Source of the DNA: Nicotiana tabacum
Taxonomy: Eukaryota > Streptophyta > Magnoliopsida > Solanales > Solanaceae
Assembly (NCBI RefSeq): GCF_000715075.1
Contig: NC_134089.1
Coordinates: 68,492,697 to 68,556,696, forward strand
Length of the DNA stretch: 64,000 nt
Direction: 5' to 3'
The notes under the pieces: generated by a model
What the model saw: the letters and a program-made list of their open reading frames with translations, nothing else
Told to the model about the DNA's origin: nothing
The model's database searches: none
In this document: piece after piece, positions 24,556 to 37,200 of the stretch
How the letters are laid out: the number at the start of each line of letters is the position of its first letter
How positions within the stretch are numbered: position 1 is the stretch's first letter
Made by a program: the position numbers and the translations under genes

Positions 24556-27056
24556 ATTATAATTCAAAAACATATCATCCTTACTCCATGGCTTCAAGCG
24601 AAGTATAAGGTAATCTTAGAACATACATATAAGTGATACAAAGATTCAACTAGATTACGACAGATTTGCATAAACATTCATGATTTTAACAAAGTAAATA
24701 ACAAAATCACAGAGGCATATCAAAGAGGTAGAACAGGTTTAAAGATCATAAGCTAATGCCTTAGTTCTATGGTAACAATCTGATTCTTAACATTGGATAG
24801 GATCACACTTTACTTGAGTCTAAGTTATTAAATGAACCATTAAGAAATGCAAGTGATATTTAAGACAGGTTGGCATAATTATCATAACAGGACTAATAGA
24901 GCATTAGAGAGATTTGAAACTAGCTATTAAGAATTCTTAGGTCGTTTCAAAGTTAACAGTAAACATAAATTATCGTATGCATATCAATATCAGCATTTAA
25001 TAACTTAAAGAAGTTCATGGTTGCATAATTTTAATTAACAGTCATTAACAAACACGTGAAATAGCTAAAAGGCATGAACACATTGCCAATAAGATCATTC
25101 AATAGAAATAGTAAAGCAATTTATATTCAGGAATTTAAACTAGGGAAAGAATAACAAGGTTGAGCTTTTACTGACCCCCTTTGGGACAACAAACCAAACA
25201 AGGGTTTTACTTAACCGTACAGGAAACAAAGAAGTGAAAGAACTCGGAAACAAAAGAGAACCAGAAATTAGTAAGGAGCCTAAACTTTTGAAATCTTAGT
25301 GTTGTTTGTTGTGTTCGTGTTAGGTATTAGCTCTATTAGGTGAGAGCATTGAAAGTCCTATTTATAGTGGCTTCAATGCCTTAGGTTCAACGAATTCAAA
25401 TTAGATAGTGGATGATGATGGTGAGTTGATGATGTGAACACGATTGAGTGAAATCGGAGACGATAGAGGCGAAAAACATCATAGAAATTAACTGTGCATG
25501 AAGAAGTGGGAAATCGATCGTTGAAGCATGAAAACTATTAGTCGAAACCCTAATGTCTAGAGGTCATTGAATTTGACCTATGGACATCAAATATCAATGA
25601 TGAAGCCAACTAATATCTTCATACTTGCTTCGATTTGAAAGGACATAGCCAAAGTGGATTAAATCCCAAGTCACCGTTTTAGACCTAGGGTTTTGATTTA
25701 GAGTTTTGAATTATAACAATGAAAGAGGAAAGATTTGAGCGAGAATCGCGGCTAGCAGGGACAGAGGGGATGCTTTTGTGGTTGATTCTTTGACCTTGCA
25801 CGGATTTGTGCAAGGTCTTGAGGATTGATGTGTTTCCAGGTACGAGAGAACAAGGAGGAAAGGGGAAGGGGGCGGCTGGGCTTAGATGAAAATGATTTTA
25901 GGGTTTGGACTTCTCAAAGTTAAAAATACGAGACTAAATCCGGGTTGTTAGATCATTTGATCAACAGACCTAATATTTGGGGAGATAAAGATTTTAGAAA
26001 ATATTAAAATCTTTAAAAAAGGGTAACTGTCGGAACTCTCTGAATGGACGGTTGATATTAAATCTTAAAAATATTAAAGAATAAAAAGAAAAGGAAGATT
26101 AAATGCAGACTGTTGATGAAATAAATCAACGGTCCAAATCTATTTTGTTTTCCTTTGTGAGTGAGGAAGACAAGTGACGTGGCAAGCTTCGATTGGTTTA
26201 GAGAGAGGGGAGTGGATCGCCAAGGTGGAGTAAAAAGAGGGTTTGGACTGGGTCAAATTTGTTTATGCTTGGGTATTGGGCTAAAGATGATTTAAAAGAT
26301 AGTCATTTCATCTTTCATTAAAGACTGCAATTGTAGCCCTTTTGATTTTTAACCCCTTTCGAAATTTAATTTAAATAAACTTAAATATTTTCAATAAAAT
26401 ATAATAATTACAATTATCAAACATACTACTAAATATTGTAATTACTTATTTATAAAATCCTTTATTTTTTCTAATTATAATGTTAATTTCAAATTATTAA
26501 CATAGCAATCAAATTAATTAGAATTTTAAGAAATAATTCATTAAATCAAATATAAAGCCTATGTGATGTTTTATAAAACTAATTAATAGTCTAAAAATAG
26601 CAAGCATGGTATAAATATAACATTGAATTGTTAATTTCAAAACTACTAATACTAAATTAATCTTGTCCAAAAAGTTGTTATTGATTGAAAATATTTTCAA
26701 AAATATTCATTGTAAACTATTAAATATAAATTAATTAATTTTAAAACCAAGAATTAAAATTGGCCGTCAACACCAAGCAAGGTGGGAAGCATAAACAACA
26801 TCAAGAAAAGTAATTGAATATAACTCGTCGTATGAGGATTTACCAATACTTTTGCACAATAGCCAAATCAATAATTCAATAGCCATAACGCCCAATATCT
26901 CAATAAGATCAACATAGATAATAGCGTGGATAAAAGAAATTAAAGAGAGTTTCACAAAATATTTAGAGCATGGAAGAACATAATACATAAAGTAACATGG
27001 TGCAAATAAAATTAGTGGATTATGTTAATAATTGTCCATGTTTCTATGTCTAGTAG
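24556..27056. other. Host segment 4, right of element C
   Basis: The piece from 24556 continues host segments 1-3. Minus-strand CTATAAATAGG at 25356-25366 looks like a TATA box, and the sequence near 25980-26160 repeats ATCAACGG/GTTGATC-type blocks. An old LTR on the minus strand is possible. 26350-26760 is very AT-rich. No protein domain was recognised in the short ORFs at 26518-26988. Confidence 0.4.
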
Positions 27057-27532
27057 GTGTCATGACCTGGCATCATTACTACTCTACCGATGTTAGGCTT
27101 GATACTTACCGGGTACCGTTGTGGAGTACTCATGCTATACTTTTGCACATTTTTTGCAGATTAGGTACTTCTGCTCGTGCCGGACACCAATGAGTTGACT
27201 CGGATATCTCGGAGACTTCAAGATATACCTTCTCAAGGCTCGCAGGCCTCAAAGTTACCTTCTATTATTGTCTTTTCTATTCTTTACCTTCACATCAAAC
27301 AGTATTATATTTAGAGATTTTCTAGTGTATTTCATAGAGCTTATTATTACGTTTCACCGGTTTTGAGGAATTTTGTGATTGTATGCAGTATTGATGTTAG
27401 CATGAGATTTATCAGTTTGATTAAATATTCTTAGTCGTTATTTCTGTTAAATTCTCTTGTGTGTTAGGCTTACCTAATCTTAGAGATTATGTGTCATCAC
27501 GATTACCTCAGGTGGATTTTGGGGTCGTAACA
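27057..27532 (+). mobile_element. LTR 3' fragment
   Basis: An LTR 3' end carries CGATGTTAGGCTTGATACTTACCGG, TACTCATGCTATAC and an acceptor-like TTTTTTGCAG ending at 27159. It terminates at GGGGTCGTAACA (the usual TGACA reads TAACA). Only about 476 bp remain; no matching start is nearby. Confidence 0.6.
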
Positions 27533-28670
27533 AACCTTCCAAATTTTCACTTTATAAGTTTTATTTCCTTCAACCTAAAAAAAAAAAAAGAAAAGAAAAG
27601 TTAGGCAGAAAGGATGAAGTTATATAAGCACAAATCTTGAATAAATAATAAGAAGTTCAAAACATGAAAAATTAATAATTGAAAAAATAATCTTAAATTT
27701 ATAAATTGCTTATCTTAATTTTAAGTAAAATATTAGTATATATAGGATTTGAACAGCAGTACCTAATATATTCATCTTAGTTTTCGGGTCACATATTAAT
27801 GTGAAAACATCACTTCGCCTCAAGAGTGGAGAAAAAAAAGGAAGGAGAAGATGAACATGCATGTCTCTAATTTTAATGAGTATTAGTTTTTAGACACGTG
27901 CGTTGCACGGGATTTTATATCATAAATTATTATAAATTTTATATAAAAAATAATACATTTTCAACGGTATACATGTTCCAAGAGTAGCTGTTTGAATTAT
28001 TAGATGCACGAAAATGTAAAACGCTGATTTTTTTAAAATTTTTAAATAAGCTGATATGATCTACTACACCCCTTTCACCAATTGTGTATGTACATAGCAA
28101 TATAGAATCCTTCCATGCATCTCATCAATATGTTACTCAATGTAAATTGGCCAAAAAAATTATTTATTTGTATTAACTAACTAGTTTCTGTACACGTGCA
28201 TTGCACGTGTGTCCCATATAAATCAAAATAGTTTTTATTTAAAACAACATCAATATATATTAAAGCATGTATATAATGAGTAATAAAAAATTTAAAATGG
28301 AAAAATTATCATCTTCATTTGATAAAGGTCTTTAGTATAGTCCTGGAAATTTTTCATATCAGCTTATCATGCTCGTGAGTTTTTTTTTTTACTTTAAAAC
28401 TCTTCCAAAAACTGACAAAAAGAAAATATTGTCATAATAACACGACCTGAAATTAGTTTAGGCTTTAAACTTTTAAATATCACCATTGTCTATTGTAGTT
28501 ACCCATTCTAACATGGATAATTTTATATCTAAAAAACTATACCTGTACAATAAACTTTAATTTGAATATCACCAATTATCCATTGTGGTTATCAGTTCTA
28601 ACATGAATAATGCTACACCCCAGAAAGAGAAAATATTTGTACAATTCCATGAATACTCGTAAGAAGTAAC
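27533..28670. other. AT-rich intergenic stretch with two GTGCA palindromes
   Basis: No gene is seen. ACACGTGCGTTGCACGGG at 27894-27911 and ACACGTGCATTGCACGTGT at 28192-28210 are near-palindromes about 300 bp apart, each followed by AT-rich TTTTATAT- or CCCATATAAATC-like sequence. They may mark the ends or subunits of a small element. Confidence 0.45.
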
Positions 28671-30137
28671 TGTAACGCCCCGACCGATTATTTTGAGAAT
28701 TGTAGCCCTGTTCCTCCATTTTTTTGCTTTTTTTGTATTCTACAGTTGTATAGTGACTTAACAAGTTAGTTAGTTCGGGTCCGGAGTGATTTCAGAACGA
28801 ATTGAGACATTTAGTCTCTTATTTGAAAGCTTAAGCTGAAAAAGTTGTTCGGATATTGACTTATGAGTAAACGATCTCGGATTTAAATTTCGATGGTTAT
28901 GTTAGCTCCGTTAGGTGATTTTGGACTTAGGAGCGCATCCAACTTGTATTTGGATGTTCATAGTAGAATTAGGCTTGAAATGCCGAACGTTAAAATTTTG
29001 GAAAGTTTGATCGGGAGTGGACTATTTGATATCGAGGTCGATTAGATTTTCGAAAATAGGCTTGATCAGATTGGAAATTTGGAATTGTGTATTATGACTT
29101 GTGTGCATGGTTGATTTCAATTTTTGAGTTATTCGGTATTTGATTTGGAAGAATGATTCTCATTTTAGAAGCTTTTAAGTTGGAAGAGTTGATCAAGTTT
29201 GAGTTTTGCATATTTATCTTGGATCGGAGTGTTAATGGTTCATTTAGGTCCGGATGGTGATTTTGGACTTGGGCGTATGCTCAGAATTAAATTCAGAGGT
29301 TTCTAGGTTGATTTGGCTTGTTGTCGAAAGTTGGCAATTTGAAGGTTTAGAATTTTCTTAAGTTTGACCATGGATTGACTTTATGGATATCGGGTTTGGA
29401 TTTCAGTTTTGGAACTTTGAATAGGTCTGATTGTTATTTGGAACTTTTATGTTAAGTTTGGCGTCATTTCGAGTTGATTTGATAGGAATATGATGTGTAG
29501 TTGAATTTTTAGAAGCTCTTGAGTTTCATTGTAATTTTCATGTGTTTTGGTGTTTGATTCGTGATTTTCGAATATTATCTTGATGTTTCGATTGTACGAG
29601 CTAGTTCATATCATGCTTATATACTTGTGTGGATATTTGGTGTGGAGCCCTGGGGGCTTGGGTGAGTTTTGGACGTGTTTCGAAGTGTTTGAGTGAGTTT
29701 TTATTTTGTTGGTTTTTCAATTGATGCTTCAGGTCTCGCAAATGTGAAATCTTGTCTGCATTTGTGAACCTCGCATTTGCGAGGTGGGATCGCATTTGTG
29801 AGGTGGTCTGGGGGACTTTATGTTCGCTTTTGCTAACTTTGGATCACATTTGCGATTGGGCTCCTGGGCAGGGATATTCGCATTTGTGATCATTTGATCG
29901 TTTTTGCAGAAGGGGAGGACTTCGCAAATGCGAAGTCTAAGTGGCATTTGCAACATTCCCTGAGTTCAGCAGACATCACTTTTGCGATGCATTCTTCGTA
30001 TTGTGGGGTTCGCATTTGTGAACCTCATATTGCATTTGCGACTCCTGCAGCTGAACATAAGGCTGGAAACGGGACTTAACTTCATTTTATCATATTTTAG
30101 AACCTAGACTCGGTAGGAGGTTATTTTGAGGAGAGAT
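28671..30137 (+). mobile_element. LTR E, 5' part, interrupted by element D
   Basis: It starts TGTAACGCCCCGACCG and carries the usual U3-like text, including a palindrome cassette of TCGCATTTGCGA words (29736-30042). It stops at GAGGAGAGAT, where element D begins. The right half would be expected after D, but D's 3' LTR is itself truncated at about 38836, so the rest of E is missing. The first about 350 bp look duplicated (about 28750-29060 versus 29110-29420). This explains why the cassette lies 1065 bp from the start rather than about 700. Confidence 0.7.
29736..30042. repeat. Palindromic-word cassette in LTR E (TCGCATTTGCGA)
   Basis: At least twelve copies of CGCATTTGCGA / TCGCAAATGCGA, or one-base variants such as TCGCATTTGTGA, lie in 307 bp in both orientations. 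Clear ones are near 29771, 29790, 29839, 29879, 29920, 30011 and 30032. The element D insertion lies 95 bp downstream. Confidence 0.78.
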
Positions 30138-30840
30138 TGTAATGATCCGGTCGGTCATTTTGAGTTCTAATGCGTGGTTTGAAGGTTTGAGGCCTTGGGC
30201 AGCTTCACTTCATGTATCATGACTTGCACGTGTGGTTGGTTTCGATTTTCGTGAAGTTCGGAGTTGATTTGGAAGAATAATTATAAATTGGGAAGCTTTA
30301 AGTTGAAAGAGTTGACCAAGGCTTGACCTTTAAGTAAATGACTTCGGAATTGAGATTTAAAGGTTCCAATATGTTTGTATGATGATTTTGGACTTGAGCA
30401 TATGTTCGAATCGAGTTTCGGGTGGACCTGGAGCGTTTCAGCGCTTATTGTGGAAAGTTGGCATTTTGAAGGTGTCAGAATTTCCTAAGTTTGATTTGAA
30501 TTGGACTTTGGTGTTATCGATTTCTGTTTGGGATTCCGAGCCTTGGAATAGGTTTGTAATGTGATTTATGACTTGTACGTAAAATTTGGTGCTGTTCCAG
30601 AATGTCTAAATGTGATTCGAACAAGTTCGGCAAAGTTTGAATGTTTAAAAGTTAAAACAAGGTTTAATCGTCGATTCTTTGTTTTGATGTTATTCATAGC
30701 ATTTTGTGCCTTTGGATAAGTTCGTATAAAGTATTAGGACATGCTGGTGTGATTGGATGGGGTTCGGGGGCCTCTGGTGAGTTTCAAATAAGCTAAGGCC
30801 ATTTCGCCATATTTGGACAATTGTTTCTCGTGCTTCCTTC

Positions 30841-31180
30841 TTCGCGATCGCGACTAGAGGGTCACGTCTAGTCGCGATCACAGAGGTTTTTAAGGCATCA
30901 GGCAGTTTGTACTTCGCACTCGCAAAAAGGTGTCGAGTTCACAAAGCTTTGGGCGGCACAACATCGCGATCGCGAGATGGGTTCCGTGATTGCTTAGAAG
31001 AATAGGTAGGGAGGGGTACCAGGTACAATATCCTACGCATTCACGAGTGATGGGTCGCGATCCCGTATGGACTGTTGAGTTGGCCACCGCATTCGCGATC
31101 TATGTGTTGCGTTCGTGAAGAACGAATAGACAACTGGTTGAGTTTGGTCTTCGCGATCACAAAGGATTTTCCACGACCGC
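30841..31180. repeat. Palindromic-word cassette in D 5' LTR (TTCGCGATCGCGAA)
   Basis: Words of the type TTCGCGATCGCGA, with variants ATCGCGATCGCGAG, TTCGCACTCGCAA and TTCGCGATCACAAA, are spread over 340 bp. It occupies the homologous position to the cassettes of A, B and E (703 bp from the LTR start). Confidence 0.76.
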
Positions 31181-32130
31181 GAACAAGGAATCATTGGTGC
31201 ACACATCATTTTATTTCGGGTTTTGGCTCATTTCTTCCACTTCTCACTTGGATTGGGCGATTTTTGGAGCTCTTTGAGGGAGGATTTTCATTATCTATGG
31301 CAAGGTAAGTAATTCCCACATACTCTGAGTTAAATACGTGAATTATATATGGAGTTCAACATGGAAATTAGTAGAAATTGTGGGATTTTTTATGACAACC
31401 TAGAATTTGAATTTTGGACTTTGACCATGAAATTGGATATGGAATTTAAAATAAATTACATAGTTGAGTTCATGGTGTTGTAGATAATATTTATCTTCAA
31501 ATATTTTCGTAATACAGGCACGTGAGCCTGGTGATTGACTTTGTTGACTTTTTAAGTAGACTTGGAAATTGTTATAAATTGTTAAATTATGAGTATTGGG
31601 GTATATTTTGATTGGGTTTCACGTTGTTTGATTAGTTTCGGATCGTTTGGCATCGGTTTGAGGTGTTAGAAAGGTGTTGGAGCTGGTTATCAGACTTCAG
31701 AGCAAGGTAAGTCTTCTGTCTAACCTTGTGAGAAAAAATTTACCCCGTAGGTGTTATACTTGCTATGTGCTAGTTGATGTGGGAGCTACATACGTATGAG
31801 GTGTCAAGTATTCGTGCGTATGCTATAATTCCTGATTAGGTCTAGGTAGATTTGGACTCACACCATACTTTAATTGTATGATTTGAGTTATCACTACTTA
31901 TTTACATGCCTTAATTATCATATTTAGCCTGATACCAGACTTGCATAAAGTATCAGGTTTCTATTTTTGATATTTGGCGAGCTACTTGATTAGCAATAGA
32001 GATTGCACTTTCTTTTTACAGATTTCTCTTGTGTTGTATGTACTTATCTGGAAAGTTTTTAGAATTTCACAGCTCACATGTATATTCGTGAGTGGGACTA
32101 GTGACCCCTCAAGTCTTCACTATTCCTATA

Positions 32131-32322
32131 GGATCGGGTTGAACGCCTTAATAGTATCATTATGGGATCGGGTCGTTCGCCTCGACAGTATAATTGAGAT
32201 TCATCCATGGATCGGGTCGTACGACCTCGGCAGTGTATGTACACGACTATTATAGAATCGGGTCATATGCCCCAACATGCCTTTACTCTTATGGGATCGG
32301 GTTGCTCGCCGCGGCAGAATCG
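32131..32322 (+). repeat. GGATCGGGT repeats in D 5' LTR
   Basis: Five copies of a 32-50 bp unit are seen: GGATCGGGTYG, NNCGCC, then CGGCAG or similar. Related single copies (GATCGGGCTGCACGCCGCAGC) are present in C at about 16425 and 23365 and in A at about 10356. Three more copies lie inside the D internal region (36279-36375). Confidence 0.7.
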
Positions 32323-33136
32323 TGCAAAATAGTTGATAAAAGGACAACGTACTTATGAGTTTCCCCCTAAGTTGATATGTGACCGTTGATTTGGTGTTGA
32401 CCATTACGTATTCCATTAGAGAAAGTATCCAGTATTTGAGGACTTTGTTTTTACTGTTCAATTGGTAATCGTATTATGTACCTATATCTGTTGTTGTTGT
32501 TTCATACTATGTTTCATATCTTTCTACCTTATTATATTTGATTTATTGGACTATTAGTATGTGTCAATATCGGCCCCTCGTTGCTACTTCTTCGGGGTTA
32601 GGCTAGATACTTACTGGGTATGTGTTGATTTACGTACTCATGCTACACTTCTGCACTGATTGTGCCTGTACTAAGACATGTACATTTGATGGTCATCTTG
32701 GCGCATAGGTGTTGCTACTGAGGGGACTTTATGGTGAGCTGCACTCCATGTTACGATCCGCAACACGTGAAGTCTCCATCATATTCATTTATTTTATCTT
32801 GTCTATTTTATATCCCAAACAAATATTGTAGCAGTGTTGTATTATTCTAGTGGTGCTCATGAACTTGTGACACCGGACTTTGGGGATTTATAGGAGATGT
32901 TCATAGTTGTATTTCACATTATTATCATCACTTCATTTTATGATTTATTCGTACTCAGAAATTTGGTAAAGAAAAGCAAATATTCTTATGAGCATTAGGT
33001 TTTTATTCTATTTATTTATTGAAATTCCTGATTTTTAAGAATTAAAATGGATAACTAAGTGGGGGTTCATGTGTTGGCTTGCCTAGGAGCATCGTTGGGC
33101 GCCAGCACGACCTATTAGGGGGATTGGGTCGTGATA

Positions 33137-36100
33137 ATTTGGTATCAGAACCCTAGGTTCACTTAGGTCTCACGAGTCATGCGTTAGTCTCATAGAGTCT
33201 TGCGGATCGGTATAGATACGTCTGTACTTATCTTCGAATGGCTACAAGACTGTTAGGAGAACTTCTCTTTCTTGATTACTTGTCGTGCGATTTGATTTCG
33301 TTAAAGTTTATGTCTTCAGTTCCTTCCTACTCATTTGAACGCGATATTGAGCGCTTGTTATTAAGTGGGCATTGATGAGTTGTGAAGATGCTACGAATAT
33401 GGTGTAGAATGTATTTCCCCACGTATGCGGATGGACTTTTATCGTCGCCTTGTGGAGGAGTGTTCAACCTAGTGTTAGTGTTAACTACAGCTTCGAGGCT
33501 ATGCATAGTGTATCGTGATGATCATGTGTTGTTATTGCACAATGTTGATGTAAATGGTAGGGTTCTTATTATGTGTCGTGGCAGTGAACTACTCTAGAAG
33601 GGGATTATTCGGATCATGGTTTAGAGATTCCGGAGTGGGAGTGTATCATTTGGTTTTTGTGGTAGGATAGCCACATGCTTTGAGAGTGGTAGGATAGCCA
33701 CAGATCGAGTAGTTGGCTTAGGAAGATGGGTTAGCCGGAATGAGAGTGGAAGCGTATCATTTGGTTTTTGTGGTAGTATAGCCACATGCTTTGAGAAAAC
33801 TTAGAGTGATTTGGGTCATGGTGGACAAATGACTAAGACTGTGTATTCTATTGGGACAATGGTTTTTGTACTTATGAAGTTTGAATGTGACGGGAAGAGT
33901 TTGCTTGGAATATAGAGGGATGTGAAAGCTTGAGTATCATTTTGGGATGCAACATGATTTCGAGTTTTAGAACGCATTGTTAGATCTTCAGTTGGTGTTA
34001 ATGGAAATGGACAGACTCTTACAAATGGTGGGCAAATGTGGGCTCATGAGGATTACATGATTTCGTGGTGGTTGTAACTATGTCAATGTCGTTGGAAGGT
34101 GTCGATATGGAATTACACAGGTGGGCTATCTTATGTGAGCAGGTTAGCGGTTGCGTGATTTCTGGTGAAGTTTCTATGAAGATTTCTACTTTCTATCCAG
34201 CGAGAGGCATGTACTACTATGTGGGCTTGGATTGCGGTAAAGAAGATATTGCGACTCCTAGGAGGTTGAGTGTGGGCTTGGGGCTGGTAATTCGGGGTGT
34301 GTCTCGATTAGTGCAACAAGAGCTTGTGAGAATTTAGATGAGTTACAATTTGAGATCATGGTAACTAAGAAAGAAGAGTCATTGTCGGTTCTGGATTATG
34401 TGATTGTGGCTCAAAGTTAAGTGCGAGAGTCTACCATCTATGATTGGGTCACGTGGTTATGTGCCTTGCAATTTTTGGTTATCGGTACATTGGTGGATTA
34501 GTTATGACTAAGGGAAGAAAACATCAGGGGTAACTAGAGCAAGGGATTTGATGGATGTGTGCTACGTGTAACCTTATTGATATGTGAAGGTGGTGGAATG
34601 GCTCAGATTTTATACTTCTAGTGGATGTGACGTACAAGGGAAAGAATTCATCTGCTTGCTTCTTTGGAGTATCCGTACACTAACGGAGCACTAGTTGTTG
34701 GTTGTATAATCGCGACTAGATTTTAGTGGGTGACTTGGAGTATTTCTATGTTATTATCGGGTCTGCGGTGCAGTGTCAGAGAAATGGGAGATATAACTTC
34801 GGGTTCGCAGAAGGTCTAATTAGAACGGGTGTATCAGTTAGAGGTACTATTGAGTGCATGAGGAGAGTATAAACTAGCTTATAGGTATTGAGGCGAGGCG
34901 ATCTTGCGGTTTGGGGTCATTCGGGATGAGTGTCGAATGAGGTCCATTGTGTCTTGGGAAAGAGAGATATTGATTCTGAAAAGCAAGACAAGAAGAAATT
35001 GCAAGAAGTTGAGTTAGTTTGGTAGTGTTTGAAACGGCATGGTAAAGGAAATGATCAATTCCCTTGAGTATGATAATGCTATACAAATGTTTCATGGTTA
35101 TACTTACGGGCTTGTCAACCTCTATAATTTGGTTGTTTGATGGGATCCGATTCTGATGATTTGGTTATGTACAAAGGGGTACCGAATGGTTATGACGGGC
35201 TCGGCCACGACTTGAGTTTTGTGTCTTTTGTGGTTATGGGAAGTTGGTTGTGTGTTACGATTATTTTTCTGAAATGAGTTAAGTGAAAGGTTTCTAGCCG
35301 ATGAAGTGTTTATCCTACTTGTGGTTTAGGAGTTTTGATAAAGTTCTTGTACTCTTGCGTAACAGCCTGCTAGGTGCAATGAGTGGTATGAGATTGGAAT
35401 ATGAGGATCAATGTTACGATCCAGGTTTAACAGGAATGTACGAGCTCGGAAGAGCGGGGTAGAAATTTCAGGTATCCAGAGTATGTTGGCGCTATTTTAG
35501 TATCGTCTGAGAAGGGTGTCTTGCGGAAGAGGTATTGTGTGTTGATTTGTGGTTTTTTGATTTGCATTACAGAAATAGTACAATTAGGGGTTGTGGATGT
35601 GCAAATTTTGCTACTTGGTGCAGAAGGTTGTGGGAGTATCTCCCACGGGTGATCGTATAAGTATGGTGTGTCAGTTATTTAAAGGTAAGAGATTGAGATC
35701 AAGTATGGAGATTCTGGTACTGTCACTATTGGGAGAGTTTATATCCGAGAGACACTTTATTCCTTTGGTTGCAGATAATGAAAGTTTGTCCTTGATTTAA
35801 CAGTTGATCGTATGTGACATGAATATGGTCATTGTGGATCTTTGGAAGGTTACTGACCAATTTTGGGATGATCGGAATCGGCATGAGGTCTGTTGGTGGG
35901 CGTAATGTAAATGTATATCTTATAGCATATCAGATATATGTATTCAGCATAACATTGCTTATAAATGGGCCTTTGGGCGTGGTGGATGATATTCTTGCCT
36001 TCGTCTATTCCAGGTACTACTTTTATGCCATGTGGGTTGTGAGACGACTTGATTATTCACGCGTGTATTGTGATCATGTGTAGCTTGTGGTGTTATATGA

Positions 36101-37200
36101 GATGGCTCTCGAAATGCAGGTCGTTTATTGCACCTTAGTTGTGCTTGGCAATTTGTAGCGCATGAGGCTATCTGTCTAGGGTTGTGTTTATGCACTTGTC
36201 GTGCTTGTGGTCCATATATAGGCACTTAGTAGGTATGAGCATTTTGGATCGATGTGTATTTCCTTATTGATTGTTATATGTGGATCGGGTGGCACGTCGT
36301 CACGGTATAATGTTTGGATCGGGTTGCACACCGTAGCGGTATCATGTGTGGATCGGGTTGCACACTACAACAGTGAGATGATGTGTATGATCTTTATACT
36401 TATTTTGTGTGTTTTGTGTCTCATCTCTGAGATAAGTTCATAACATTTGTTTGGTTGTTTTATTCGTTACGGGGGCCAAGTAGTCCTGGATTCGGGTTCA
36501 TTTTCCTTATTGTCATATTCGAGTTGTGGCTTGTTGGCGTATTGATGGCATCATATGAGATTTTAGACATTGTTAGAGGTGGCTTATTGCCCGATCAGTT
36601 TTATACTATGTGAAACGAGGTTGTTGGACCTAAAATCAGTGTAATCAGTGCAATATAATATATATTAGAAGGAAAGCACCACTAATAAGTTTAGAACGAA
36701 GCAATCGTTCTTGCCAAACGGGGTGACTCCATGAGTTATTGTTTTGATAGGTGGATATGAGTTTCTACACATATCTTTAATCGTTGCAATATTACAAGGG
36801 TTGCAACAGGTCTTATATATGTTATGAGGTATATTACGGGCATCAAATTCGTAAATTTGCAGCTACTGTAGTTGGAGAATGTTACTATAGCGAATGAATT
36901 ATGTGGTGCTTTGCACGATTACAACGTGGGTGTATGATCATGTTTTGATACAACTTATTGAGATTGATACGATGTACGAACACTGGAATCGGAACTTGTA
37001 GAGAATTTCGGGTATTGGAATTTGGTTCTAAGGCTTGCGGGCTAAGATAGCAAGAAGGATCTTCAGTCTGGGTTGAACTAATGTGCTCATATGGATTGTG
37101 GGCACGGGTAGGTGCATGAGGTGTTAAGAAGTGATTTTGGGCAACTCTGGAACAGTTCTTGGCACGTTCAAGGACGAACGTATGTTTAAGTGGGAGAGAA
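33137..37200 (+). other. Non-coding internal domain of element D
   Basis: 4064 bp with the PBS TGGTATCAGAAC at 33140-33151 (one base off the initiator-Met consensus) and the PPT at the right end. It contains a local duplication of TTTGGTTTTTGTGGTAG..ATAGCCACATGCTTTGAGA (about 33651 and 33762) and three GGATCGGGTTGCACNCC units at 36279-36375. ORFs up to 90 codons exist but show no retrotransposon motif. Confidence 0.62.

Larger units (their letters stand above)
30138..33136 (+). mobile_element. 5' LTR of element D
   Basis: A 2999-bp LTR begins TGTAATGATCCGGTCGG and ends TTGGGTCGTGATA (TGACA with C to T). Order: palindrome cassette 30841-31180, donor-like AAGGTAAGT at 31305 and 31707, GGATCGGGT repeats 32131-32322, GGGGTTAGGCTAGATACTTAC near 32595, LTR end. 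The CAG of the acceptor-like block is altered here (GTGCCTG near 32665). Confidence 0.83.
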
